A stretch of DNA of 64,000 nt, from the NCBI GenBank assembly GCA_009760855.2, contig WPIO01000248.1:45001-109000 (forward strand), in the 5' to 3' direction. The stretch is from Cristatella mucedo (lineage: Eukaryota > Bryozoa > Phylactolaemata > Cristatellidae). Position 1 is the first letter of the stretch; each line of letters opens with the position of its first letter. Of this stretch, positions 21,132 to 31,756 are shown piece after piece. The position numbers were made by a program, and so were the translations under genes. The notes under the pieces were generated by a model. It was not told where the DNA came from. It saw only the letters and a list, made by a program, of their open reading frames with translations, and ran no database searches.

Positions 21132-23065
21132 AAGCCAATTAAAGAACGCTTGTTGTAACGCTTATGCCACAACCTACACGGTCTAGATCCAAGTGAGTGC
21201 CGATCGAAAAAGGTTTTCACTAGTTCCTGTCTGCACGAGAGTGTGAAATGTTACGATCGATCAATAAATCCCCTATGAAGGTTTTGCTGAGCGCTCTCGT
21301 ACCGATGGAACGAAAACGCAGCGCCAGATGCTTTCAAGTCCCGACTGTGTCCCATTTACGCAGTCCGGAGAGATTCGAAGGCATCCTTCTTATCCACGAA
21401 AGAACCGCCGTCATCTCCTTAACTACACTGTGGACCCGCAATGTGTGAGCTAAGTTAAATTTCCTATGCCTGGTTTTGAACGGTCGTACTCCACCCATCC
21501 TTGCTTGTACATGGCAACTAGGCTGGAGCAACTTTTTAGACAAGTGAATGTGCAACAATGCCGTGCACCTGTCAAGCTGACTTTAGAGTGAGTTAGAGTA
21601 GGCTACGTGGCATAAGCCCGCTGGCTGAGTGAGCAATAGAAATGATAATTTTCGATTTTTTAAATCACCGGTATGAATGACTTGAAATTTTGCAGTGTAA
21701 ACGAAGCTAGCTGTGGTGACGATTCTGCCCTAGCTACTGCCGGCCACTCCAGAGCTAGCTGGCTTTCAGCTGGCCATGGTCCTCGCTCACAAATTTATTG
21801 TGGCTGGGAGCTAATTAGTTGGTGCTTGATTACAAAACCGTGCGATCGTCTGTAGTATCCGTCTGCACAGGGAAAGTTATTGTCGGCGATGACTATGGCG
21901 CGTGATTTCTCTGATATGGTACCACAAGGCTGCGGTTTTGCGTTATGCTAGATGGAGCAATTATGTGAGTTTTACGTCTGCTGTTTGCTATCATTATTGT
22001 ACCTATTTCCTTTATAGAAAAAGCATAATGAAGAGCTCCGTATGGGAACTTTTCTCAGCCGAAAACACTTGCTTATGGCCTTCCCATTCGCCTAGGCAAG
22101 TCTGTGTTCAAAACCAACAGACTATCTTAGACGAATGCAATGGCTTAGCACAAAACAGCTGCGAATTTCAAGCTGGCTATACTAACTCATATGTTCTTAG
22201 TTTGGCAATAGCTGTTACTACAGGAGGCGTAGTCTGTTATGACTCGTAGACTCTGTTTTGGAATTTTTATGTTTAATTTAAGAGGACATTCAGAAGTTTT
22301 TTTACGTTCTAGCCAGAGAAATCTTCTCGTCCTGTGAGACGTGGCTCCAAAAACGTCAACGAACGGTTCTCTAAGGGAACCCTTATATTTTGCTAAAGCA
22401 AGTTGACAGCAGTTCATCGGTCATATCTCAGGCTGACTGCATGACTATGTAATCATTTGGTTGACACAGCTTGAAATCTATGTTGATTTAACTGGCAATT
22501 TATGATTTATTTAAAAATAAAAAAAATTTAAATTGGCTGATCCAACTGGCTTTATTTCTTACCAGAGCAGTTACGCCTCCAAAATATTTTTTACAGTCGT
22601 TTGCTGTGGCCATTGGAAGAAGGCCTAGCAAAAAGGCTTGCATAAGCCCTCTGTGAGGCTAAAGGAGTGATGCAATCTATCCGCCCCCTGAATACACTTG
22701 GAAGATCAATAGCTCCCTCTGTTTACCAATTCGCACTCGTGGGAACCGGAAAACGTGCTTGCATTCTTGTGTGAAAATCAATTTTGTGCGTGTGCTAACA
22801 CCACACAGTTTACAGCAGACCAAATTTGCTTGATTGCTTGCTGATTAAATATTATTTTCCGAAAAAGCAATAGTGACATTTATCATTTTCTAATTAGTAA
22901 AGCTATGTAATACAAGCCACTTCAAAAATGCTATAGAGTGATTGTGCTAAGTTTGTGTCCCTAGAATGCAAAATATAGCTCTAGTACACGTTGGCTGAGA
23001 AGCAAGCTAAGCAACCGTAAGCTTATTAACTAAATTCAATCTATATAAATAATAGCAGGACTGCT
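21132..23065. other. No recognised feature
   Basis: Nearly 2 kb of AT-leaning sequence. No retrotransposon similarity or convincing exon on either strand was seen. Confidence 0.5.
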
Positions 23066-23069
23066 TAGC

Positions 23070-23215
23070 CGTGCGAGAGTGATTCGGCCCAGTGTTAAGG
23101 TGCTCGCACCGACCAAGATTTGGCTGAGATCACGGGCTCTAGCCCTGTGGCGTAGGTGGAGAGCCTGAATAGAGATTAAGGTTCTGTACGAGTGAGCTAT
23201 ATTTATTTAGTCAAG
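23070..23215 (+). mobile_element. SINE1, diverged
   Basis: A diverged tRNA-like head (gtgttaaggtgctcgcaccg ... cacgggctctagccctg) is followed by cctgaatagagattaaggttctg and a tattta tail. Confidence 0.75.
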
Positions 23216-23365
23216 TCAAAGGTTTAAAATGATACCTCAGACTGGCAAGAGTAGTCACGTTTATCGATGTTGTAAGTATAGTAACGTCAGCAAAAGTGAC
23301 GCCATCCAGTAAAAGAAATAGCTACGTTTGAGAGGTGGAAATGAAGGAAGCATCTTCGCCTGGTT

Positions 23366-23560
23366 GTGAGTTTGGCTAGGGCAAAGATAACCAACGTAAT
23401 GTCTAGAGTGGATGCAAAAGATGAAGCCAAATGCATTTTTGTGTCTGATAAGTTTCTCGGAGTAAAACTGGAAGATGTAAGAGTAACTGATGTCTCAAGA
23501 GGAGAGGTCATGTGTACAAAAACTAATTGTAGGTGTGTGGTCGTCATAAGTGCTTTTTGA
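23366..23560 (+). CDS. Unassigned 64-codon ORF
   Basis: The frame ITNVMSRVDAKDEAKCIFVS, DKFLGVKLEDVRVTDVSRGE ... CVVVISAF* has a plausible amino-acid mix but AT-rich codons and no clear acceptor. An internal gat|gtaaga may be a donor. It could be an exon or an old pseudogene fragment. Confidence 0.2.
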   Translation: MSLARAKITNVMSRVDAKDEAKCIFVSDKFLGVKLEDVRVTDVSRGEVMCTKTNCRCVVVISAF

Positions 23561-24129
23561 TACTAGGCATGGTCCACACCGTATCCCTGATATTCTCTCT
23601 AAGTTCGGTGGTTCTCAGATGGTACAGAAAGACGAACTTTTGAATAGCATCCTTAACGAACCAAGTCTCGGTTGGGCAGCTTTCCGGTTGGCTATTTAAG
23701 AAGCATATATCAACGATTGAAAACCTCGAAAGTATTTTGCTTAGAACAGTACGAAAAAATACGCAAGCACCATGCTCAAAACCGTATTGAAACTCACTCA
23801 AGAAGAAAATAAGGGCCTTACGTTAGATAAGACCTTTTTATAGAATCATTCACTGAATCGTGCATGATAAGGCTCACAAAACACGTATGAACAAAAAGAT
23901 AAAATCGCAAGGCGCTTATGCAGCTTAGTGGAGTAAGTGTTTGGCAAAGATTAAAACGATTCAAAGTCACTGCAGGTGGTTTGACGGAAGCCCTATGTAG
24001 GAATTTTGGTGCCGAGATGATAGGTCTACTAGTACGATGTTTAAAGTCAGTGCGAGGAACTGCTACAGGACTTGACCGGAAAAGCTTACGCTCACCAATG
24101 TTCATACTGTGTACTGTAAAGCCTGAGAT

Positions 24130-24285
24130 CCTAGCTGGTTTGGTCTAGCGGCTAAGGTGCTCGCCCCGACCAAGGTCTGACTGAGGTCGTGGGCTCGAGC
24201 CCCGAGGCATATGTGAAGCGCCTGAATAGAGATTACGTTCTCTTGGGGCGCTATGTAAATGAAATATATATATATATATATATAT
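24130..24285 (+). mobile_element. SINE1, best-preserved copy, with (TA)n tail
   Basis: tggtttggtctagcggctaa (box A region), gtgggctcgagccccgaggc (box B region), then tgaagcgcctgaatagagat-tacgttctct-tggggcgctatgtaaatg, ending in (TA)n at 24258-24285. The last 50 bp align with the L2-B 3' terminus. Confidence 0.9.
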
Positions 24286-25574
24286 CCTGAAATCTCTTGC
24301 TATAAAATGAATGGTGAAATAAAAGTAAGAGATTATTGATGTACTCTAAAATGTGTACAGTACTAGTTGAAATCGGGAGTATCTGGCAAGGTTTTGAGTG
24401 ACAGGAAACAGCCAGTAATGTGCACACTTATAGTCTAAGCGGGTTTCGCTACGCTTGGCAAGAGACTTTCTGTCCCCCAAGAAAGAAAAATTCCGAATCG
24501 TCACTGGTGATGCAGTTGGGGAGTTGAAGTTTTCATGAATGTTCAAAGTGAAGCTTGACAAGTCTATTCTCTAATTTTTCAAAAGCTACTCATTGAAATA
24601 ACCCAAAATATGATGGCATACTTAATTTTCATAATGGATTTCCTGAACTAGGAATATATATAGGATAAGTAAAGATGGCCCACGTCATGCTGGGGCTAAG
24701 AATAAATACGATAGAAATGAAACGAAAACATATTAAAGTTAATAAACGAAGCTAGCTTCAGAGTAAGATCAACTGCAGAGGCTGATACAACTTTGTATTA
24801 CAGGTATAACAAGGAAAAGCCGAGTTGAATTGCGGCTGTCCATGAGCTATCCGATGCAAATTATCTGCTGAAAATCACCCTACGGTATGCCAATGTCTAG
24901 CTGCATGTCCTTTAGTTTCGCCTATTGTGTTTTTGGTAGGGAGACCCGGGAAGCAATCTGAAACCGTGGCTTGGGAGCATGGAAACAGGTTACTTTAAAA
25001 TCTTCTGACACTTGTTGGTATCATTTCAAAATTGAGCATAGGAAGCTGAGATGGTCAGCAACGGTGCCCACCCGAATGCCATACGCCAGCGATCGCCAAA
25101 GGGGTTCGCTGCTTTCGGCCCGAGCTCGTTGCCAGATGTCACATTCCAATGGCGATTCTATCGGCAGACTACCCCGACCTACATATTGTGAGACATGAAT
25201 AATCCTTGATGCCCCACTTAATTTTCGGCCAAGTCACCATTATATGCCACCCTAATAAGCCTGCATCCATGAATGCACTGAGCCGAGAGGTGAATGATAA
25301 AGCGCCGTTTGCTTGAACAAATATCGTAACTGCAAATAAGCGCAAGAGCGCATATCATAGATGCCGTGCAGCTTGCAGACATCCGATACTACAGGTTCCG
25401 GTGTTTCCCAGAGTCGCCCCTGTTCGCTCACTTGCTTCATAATTAAATCGAAACAACTAATTACCATTATAGCAACGCTTTGAATGTTCTAAATGAGCGA
25501 AATCAACAAAATAGGTGCAGAGGAATTTTAGTCGATGCTAGCTAAAATAGCTAGAATAAATCTCCTACCGTCTT
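24286..25574. other. No recognised feature
   Basis: Anonymous AT-leaning sequence. ORF 24971-25198 has no domain. Confidence 0.5.
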
Positions 25575-25925
25575 CCGTTAAAAGACCGTCGGCGAAAGAA
25601 GTTTTAGCTATGCAGGTCCTAGACTGTGAAACTCGCTTACAAAATTTATAAGCAACGACAACTAATCTCCTGCTGCCGACTTTAGCACACTTTTTCAGTG
25701 GTCCTGAGCTGCTACTTCCATGCTACTCTCTACCTCTACTGCTCTTCTTAATCTGCAATCCTTCCAACTTTTTCATGACTGTGCGAGACGAAGTGTGATG
25801 GCTACCGAATACATACCGAATGCTACTTTGGCTGTAAGTGAACGAGACAAAACGGTCTTGCGTAACACCCACATAGCCTTAATGGTCTTTTGAGTTGCAG
25901 ACGGAGATACAATACACTACATTAT
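25575..25925 (+). mobile_element. L2-A 3' fragment
   Basis: Diverged C-terminal coding segment (ccgtcggcgaaagaagtttt-agct) and the L2-A terminal signature (gttgcagacggagatacaat-acactacatta). Confidence 0.85.
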
Positions 25926-27189
25926 TACATTTCGACAGGCCATAGCAATTTCACGATCCCCAGGCATGCCGCGTTAAGAAAGTTGTCGGATCGGAAGTTT
26001 ATCTTTCCTCTCAAGTGTGCAGCTCATTCAGCGCTTAAGCGATTAAAGATAAGATCTAAGCTTCAGTTCTGGAAAAGGTCTGCTAACCACGAACAGTGGG
26101 GTAGTGATGAATTCGCTTGAGTGTTTCCTGCGAGATGAACTCCCTAATGCCGGAGGAGCTGTCTTCCTCAATCGACTCTGACAAAACCATCTTACATCGA
26201 GTAAGGGTTATAAACCACGGCCACATCAATCGAAGCTCACTTCGAAGGTAGACTTCTATTTTACCAAGATCTTGCTCATACTTGCAATCAGGACTACATG
26301 CAACGTCAAGGCCGTCTTGCGAAACTAGTAGCAAGCTTGCTGGCGTTACCCTAACAACTACATTGCCATCAATGCTCGGCTTTTTCTGTTAATATTGTAA
26401 CCATGCGAGCTTTTAAGCTGTGCTCTGAAAGAAATCATATTTGTGCAGAATGGAAAGCAGATGGTCTGTTGTTGTAGGTTCGCGTTGCATTCCTATCGTG
26501 TACATTCCTATTGCAGCAGGTCACCTAACGCGTTTTGGTTAGTAAATTTTCAGAGAGCTTAATATCACATGCTTGTGCACTATTTGAATTCTAATCGCAG
26601 CTGAATTCTTCTCTTTGAACTTGCTAGGGGCAATTCAGCTTAGTTCGTGATGGGGTACTTTAATCATCGCATTCCAAGGCGGTGTATATACCATCGGCAA
26701 GCCATTTGTAATTATATTGTACAGAGCATCTACACATTCAAGCGATCCGTAGTTTATATATACTCCCAACCCTTCCATTTTATACACAGACTTTTTCCTC
26801 TTATAATACTAAATTAAACTTATTTTTATGCATACAGACTAGACAAACAAGGTATCTTTTTTAAATTAGTCTAGGTTGTTGTGTTGTTGCAATTACAGGC
26901 TACGATGTGCTGTTAGACTGGGGGGGGGTCACTTTGACACTAACCTTTCGTAAGGTAAAAAGAACTCATTGCATTTGTATATATCTTCTTCCACTTCGTT
27001 GTCAGAAAGACATATGATCAAACAGTCTGTTCCTATGGCAACCAAAACTCAACTGAACTCCTCTTCCTAAGTAACGGTTCATTTGTTATTCTCTCCCTCA
27101 GTTAGTTGGTGCACCTCAATTTCAGCATTCATGCCTGCCACTAGTGGCTTGGTACTGAAGTCCACATTCCCGTTAAAGAAGAATAGCCG
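25926..27189. other. No recognised feature
   Basis: AT-rich; a G9 run at about 26921-26929. ORF 26083-26334 (minus) is unidentified. Confidence 0.5.
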
Positions 27190-27580
27190 TCCTCTAAACC
27201 ATATAATTATGGTTCCTGTGCTTTTCATTCATCGGCAGCTGCCGTGATTATCAACGAAATAAATACTTCCTTAGCCTCATGTCTTGCCTTGCACATTTTA
27301 ATTTTACTACCTTCAGGCCACAACTAACACTGCATCACTAAACCGAGGGAGACCAAGCAGCTTACGACCAGTCTTATTGCTGCCGTTCCCATTGAAGGGC
27401 TTTGAATGAGTAGTGGCTAATATGCTAAACATTGTCTCTCATGTTGAAAGAAGAGAATAAATTCAGTCGCAAAGCCTATAAGTCAGTATGCGGTTCAATA
27501 GGGAGCCATTGTAGGTCCGTGGCAGGAAGTACATTGTTAGTACTTTTACGTTGACGACTAACAAGTATAGCTGCAGCAAT
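27190..27580 (+). mobile_element. Ancient L2-like RT relic
   Basis: In broken frames the plus strand retains an AAVIINEINTSL patch (before RT motif 1), SLRPVLLLPFPLKGFE (the NYRPVSLLPFLSKILE block) and FYVDD (motif C). Stops and deletions separate the patches, making this among the oldest copies here. Confidence 0.6.
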
Positions 27581-28205
27581 TTTGTGTCAACTATATGCAT
27601 CTTTTTTGCAGAGGACGGAATAGCTACAAATAATGAGCTAGAAAATTCTTAAAGAGATATCTGATTAAAGGGAGAGTCTCAGATAGTCAATTCATGCAGG
27701 CCTGAAGTAGAGCAGCGTCTTGTAACTCAGAATAGGTAAACCAATCTTTAAGTAGATGTGGTACTGTGTTGTACTTTGGCGCAGGGAAAGCACAGAAGAC
27801 TAGTGGTAACTTATACTGACTTTTATTGATAGAAGCAGGAGCATAGGCGCTGTGCCAATTCCATGCTTTTGGTGCCTGAATAATGTAGCTCCGATCAATG
27901 CAATAAAAAAAACATGTAGTTCAGGGATTGGCGCGAAAACAGAGAAGCAGAGAGGCTTGTTTCGAAAGATTACAATTTTGCACCAATTAGGCCATCGCCA
28001 GTTTTGTTATCATGAAGAGTAAGCACATTTTGCCTTTATAGAATCGTAGTAGCCACTCGACCGACTGTGGAGTCGTGCTTACTTTAATTTTGCAGAAGTT
28101 CCTTCCTTTCAAGAGGGATCCTTAAGAATTAAAGGCAAGCTAAATTGTGCACTGCTCAATGAGCACAAATATTTAATTTCTCAACCGTACCCTAGCCAGA
28201 GTTTC
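27581..28205. other. No recognised feature
   Basis: Anonymous AT-rich sequence. Confidence 0.5.
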
Positions 28206-28211
28206 ATGAGT

Positions 28212-28410
28212 TAATACAAATAATAATAATAATAATAATAATAATGCACTTGATAAAGCACCCTCAGAGAACTCAATCTCTTTCTAGGCGCTTTACATTT
28301 GCTGCAAAGGGGAAATGCAATTGGATGGTGAGTAATATCATGCTTGATAAACAAACAACATGAATAACGTGGTTAGGGGTGACATGCACAGAGTCAGCAT
28401 GCTTGTTTCG
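28212..28410 (-). mobile_element. L2-B 3' end
   Basis: (AAT)n at 28222-28245, then the complete L2-B terminal signature and part of the 3'UTR on the minus strand. Confidence 0.9.
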
Positions 28411-28534
28411 GTTTGGAAGAATTTGAGCATGGAGGCATCTGTTTGTTGCATTGCTGTACTTGTGTGAGTGTGCTCATGTGTAGGGATATGTGTGTAAGAT
28501 TTTGAGTGCGTGAGAACTTAGGAGAAGTTGATCT

Positions 28535-28800
28535 ATTTTTCACAGCATTTATTGGGGTCTTGTGATACGTCTTTTGTGTGATTATGCGTGCTGACTCTGT
28601 GCATGTTGCCGATTACTAAATTTGCATGCTGACCCTGTGAATGTCACCTCTAAACGTTTTGTGCTTGTTGTCAGTGAGCATGTGACAACTAACCATTCGA
28701 TCAAGCTTCATTTGCTTCAAATTCAAAGGGCCCAGAGATATAGTGAGTTATCAAAGGGTGCTATACAGAATGTATTACTACTGTCATTATTATCCAATTT
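28535..28800 (+). mobile_element. L2-B 3'UTR, diverged, plus strand
   Basis: Matches the UTR (gcatttattggggtcttgtg, ttatgcgtgctgactctgtg) and a decayed terminus (caaagggtgctatacagaat ... attatt). Confidence 0.75.
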
Positions 28801-28824
28801 GGTGCGATAAAGCACCGCCCTAAT

Positions 28825-28895
28825 ATAAAAAATAAGACATTTGCCTAGCACCCTCGGAGTAAACGATCTCTTTCTAGGCACTGTGTATAGAAAGG
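28825..28895 (-). mobile_element. L2-B/SINE1-type tail
   Basis: The minus strand carries gcctagaaagagatcg and agggtgctaggcaaatgtct. It abuts a candidate host exon at 28931. Confidence 0.6.
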
Positions 28896-28930
28896 AAGCA
28901 TGATCAAAATGCTGCACTAGATGCACATAC

Positions 28931-29012
28931 ATTTCCTGGATTGTAAACGCAGCCAATGCAGAAATTCGGCGATGGTTAGGCTGACGGGTATGCTAGCATC
29001 CAAGTGCTGGCG
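28931..29012 (-). CDS. Candidate exon of minus-strand gene
   Basis: Acceptor aatgactgctttccag (ending at 29013) and donor AAAT|gtatgt flank RQHLDASIPVSLTIAEFLHW-LRLQSRK. It begins in phase 0, matching the upstream exon at 29208-29285, and ends in phase 1. Product unknown. Confidence 0.45.
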
Positions 29013-29207
29013 CTGGAAAGCAGTCATTTGAACACGAAAGGGTGTGACAGGAGACAACACCGACCTTCGGCATCTGCCTACCGGCCCACCTTCATGGTAG
29101 GGTCGGCGAGTGCTCGCTAGGTTGTCGATCGTTCAGGCAGGTTGTCGATCGGCCAGATCTGTGTGGCAGCATGGGCGCCAGGCATAGGCTATCGGTAGGT
29201 CGCTCAC

Positions 29208-29285
29208 CTTCTTGTGAAAACCGAGCTTCTGCAGAAGCGGCTTGAAGAAGGAGTCCAGCAGTGCGTAACTGTCCGTAAAGGGTCC
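29208..29285 (-). CDS. Candidate 78-bp exon of minus-strand gene
   Basis: The minus-strand acceptor ctgatgcgttgcag and donor AAG|gtgagc enclose exactly 26 codons, GPFTDSYALLDSFFKPLL-QKLGFHKK, in phase 0/0 with strong C/G third positions. One of the most convincing exons in the window. I cannot name the protein. Confidence 0.6.
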
Positions 29286-29365
29286 CTGCAACGCATCAGA
29301 CGGAGAGCGGACACATATGAGTACAGCCGATGCACCAACTGCACCACATCACGACTCGTACGCTA

Positions 29366-29445
29366 CAGACAAAGTGCTCATATTTCATGACCCATCTCGT
29401 GGGTTTCAAGTTCCGCCGCAGGCAATCCATCATCTCCCACTGCAA
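29366..29445 (-). CDS. Candidate exon of minus-strand gene
   Basis: After acceptor tcattgcctcttgcag the frame reads WEMMDCLRRNLKPTRWVMKY-EHFVCS and ends at about gtacga. That leaves an intron of about 80 bp before the 29208-29285 exon with phases agreeing (0). The donor is weak, so the 3' boundary may differ. Confidence 0.45.
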
Positions 29446-29537
29446 GAGGCAATGATATCTGTCAAGTTTCTTCCACCCCAAATATAAATGAAACTGATTG
29501 GGCGGGGGAGCTTCAGTTTTCGCTTAACTTTCCAAAC

Positions 29538-29617
29538 CTGAAACCTTCATTGTAGTCCAGAGCCGACATTATGTGCTGAAGGGTTTGCAGCAAATGATGG
29601 CAGATGCATGCCGCTCG
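29538..29617 (-). CDS. Candidate exon of minus-strand gene
   Basis: After acceptor ttccttgtgtagccttag the frame reads RAACICHHLLQTLQHIMSAL-DYNEGF, ending at CAG|gtttgg (alternative GAAG|gtttca). Third positions are GC-biased. Likely the same gene as 29366-29445. Confidence 0.4.
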
Positions 29618-30392
29618 CTAAGGCTACACAAGGAAGCCAAGGCGGTGCTCTGTCCAAAGGCACGAAATCAATAGCCAGATTGTCTAAACTGTGTCTGCTG
29701 CTGATGTGTTGTTGTAGCCCGGTGTAATGCCACCGTTCTTTCTCTCATATTAGCAGCCCCCCCCCGCAGCCCCTTCTACCCACAGGTAGGGAGGGGGAAG
29801 CCTGCAAGCACTCGAGCAAGTAGGCTTGAGCTGACTGCACTCGGACAAACATACATGGAAACCACCAACTAGCACACTGCTGGTGATGTGCCAGTGCTCT
29901 CATGGCAAGCATGCACACCATGATGCGTGGCAGAGGGGCACCTGCAGAATGCACAGTCTACAGGTCAACGCCGTTGTACGACCTGTTGCCACACAGCCTA
30001 ACCCAGGGGCTTTACGGCACAAGCAGCCGGCCATTAAATAAACAGACTATGTTCAAAGTATGCCGGCTTCCACCCGCAGGGAGTCAATTTTATGCACTGG
30101 TGCCGAAATTGTTTTTACTTGACCGAAGACTGGGGGAAGCTTGGGCCAATTTTAACGAGCCCAGCCGTGAATAGTGGCTCTTAATCAACCGAGCAACCGG
30201 CCTGCAGCAAAGCAACGCAGCCACCAAATTTGTTGGTCAGCATAAGAAACTAAAAAATAATTCATTTGAACGATGCCATAAGAGATTTTAATCGCTATCC
30301 AGGTGCTTCACGTGTGCTGCAGTGCAAGCGAGCCAGCGATCTCTGTCGGCAAAGGCGGGCAACGTTGATTCCTGTGCCCAACGGATATGCAT
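29618..30392. other. Intron-like; SINE fragments
   Basis: 29985-30055 resembles the 3' half of SINE2 (ggctttacggcacaagcagc ... aaataaacagac). 30262-30350 resembles a SINE1 tail on the minus strand. A C10 run lies at 29756-29765. A frame at 29880-29945 (minus, PLPRIMVCMLAMRALAHHQQ after a good acceptor) might be another exon. Confidence 0.4.
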
Positions 30393-30638
30393 TTAATGCT
30401 TATCCAACGGTGGCCATAGTAAGTGGAAATAGAAGTTTATTGATTGAGTCCTGGAGAACCTGCCACGATAAGGCTTAGTTGCTGCAGTATCAGGCGAAGT
30501 ACAAGACGAGGGGAAAAGTGATTCGAGGGCGATGACTTGGGCTCTAATGCCGTAAAGGCGTGGTGGCTGGGGCTGGCAACGAATGTCACTCACATGGGTG
30601 TGGCAGTCATGCAGGAGCTTGTGAAGAACGTGACAGAA
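30393..30638 (-). CDS. Candidate exon of minus-strand gene
   Basis: The open frame FCHVLHKLLHDCHTH continues in-frame as VSDIRCQPQPPRLYGIRAQ-VIALESLFPSSC and onward to about 30393, with C/G-rich third positions. A gtgagt within it (30588-30593) could be a donor that shortens the exon to 45 bp (30594-30638). The acceptor (acctaaaag) is weak and the lower boundary is not fixed. Confidence 0.35.
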   Translation of the reverse strand, partial: FCHVLHKLLHDCHTHVSDIRCQPQPPRLYGIRAQVIALESLFPSSCTSPDTAATKPYRGRFSRTQSINFYFHLLWPPLDKH

Positions 30639-30767
30639 CTTTTAGGTCATGATCATGATTGCTCCGCAGCGATAGCTTGATGGCTGCAAACCGGTGCAAA
30701 AGGCACCACTTCACCAAAAACCGCTGGCCGTGATTATGATTGAAGCTGCTGCTGTAAGGAGACTCAC

Positions 30768-30867
30768 GTCGGAATCGAGCACTGGTGCATACAAACAGGC
30801 CCGCACGAAAGCTGTGCAAGCATCGGCTGGCAACAATGCTGCGTTGTGCAGAGGCTTTACAAGCTCT
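30768..30867 (-). CDS. Candidate exon of minus-strand gene
   Basis: Excellent acceptor (ctctgtaattccttgcag) and donor GAC|gtgagt. The frame read from the second base is ELVKPLHNAALLPADACTAF-VRACLYAPVLDSD; 100 bp, ending in phase 0. The open frame on the opposite strand (30694-30936) is probably its shadow. Confidence 0.5.
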
Positions 30868-31170
30868 CTGCAAGGAATTACAGAGCTTGTAACCCTTGTG
30901 AAGCTAGTGGGATCGGGGCGGGGGGGGGGGTCGTGAGCACAGTGAGCGATGGATACTCCCGACATGCCTGACTTTCGTGTGAGGCTCTTCTGTTACAGTA
31001 GCTGTGGACGCTAGTTGTTAAATTGCATTGGATGAAGCCCCATGTAAGGTGCCATTTAACATACTGAACTGGGCGATACTTTTACATGCATTTTACATTA
31101 CATGCAGTAGCAAGACGTCTTTGCATGACACAAGACTAGTTATCGGCTGTAACACCTGATCCCCTTGCAG

Positions 31171-31278
31171 GATGACACTATTGCGAGGCAGCAGCGACTC
31201 GAGATGCGAAGCCGAGGTGGTCGTAGTACTGCAACCGGTGGAAGTGATTGGCCACTACCTAATCTTTGACAGGCAGAG
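31171..31278 (+). CDS. Candidate exon on the opposite strand
   Basis: Acceptor acacctgatccccttgcag and donor CAGAG|gtaatg enclose MTLLRGSSDSRCEAEVVVVL-QPVEVIGHYLIFDRQ (frame from the second base). Signals are good, but it lies among minus-strand exons. It is either a nested gene or a coincidence. Confidence 0.35.
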
Positions 31279-31581
31279 GTAATGCAGGCGCGTTGAGCTG
31301 AAGGCTCCCAATTAATTATTGCCGATTACGTTATCCATGCAAGTGCATACGTTGTCGACCGTCGTTCCTATCTATTCCTTGATATTAGCTGCTTCCTGCT
31401 CAGCCTTCCGCTGCTTATTTGCTGCCATGAAGTGAAAAGGTCGTAACGGAAAAAGATAGCCCAGTAACAGTCACAGACGAGTCTTTTTATTGAGCAAGGA
31501 CACACCTCGTCCAGTTTTAATTATTTTTCTAGATGCGTCGCACCCTGTAACTTATTGGGAAGCAAGATGCCATGCACTTAC

Positions 31582-31620
31582 TTCAGAGTCACTAGCCGAT
31601 ATCAAGTACTTAAGTTTATG
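31582..31620 (-). CDS. Candidate 39-bp micro-exon
   Basis: Minus strand: acceptor gcactttcgccaagcag, HKLKYLISASDSE, donor GAA|gtaagt; phase 0/0. It follows 31681-31738 in phase. Short, so the evidence is mainly the two splice sites. Confidence 0.3.
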
Positions 31621-31680
31621 CTGCTTGGCGAAAGTGCTTCCTTATTCACTGGTGTTAGGGCATGCAGAGATCTGACTTAC

Positions 31681-31738
31681 CCTAGGCGTGCACAATGTCA
31701 TGTTAGCTGGTCCTCCGAGATTGGTCAAGAGCCTCTGT
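31681..31738 (-). CDS. Candidate exon beside an L2-B tail
   Basis: Minus strand: acceptor cttgtgtgaggctag, frame QRLLTNLGGPANMTLCTPR, donor AGG|gtaagt (consensus). The acceptor lies just beyond the L2-B terminus at 31757, so insertion may have come close to disrupting it. Confidence 0.35.
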
Positions 31739-31756
31739 CTAGCCTCACACAAGAGT

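Noticed and set aside
28218-28248. (AAT)n tracts as independent microsatellites (also 45281, 53452, 38263)
   Set aside because: Each sits exactly at the 3' end of an L2-B copy, so they are element tails.
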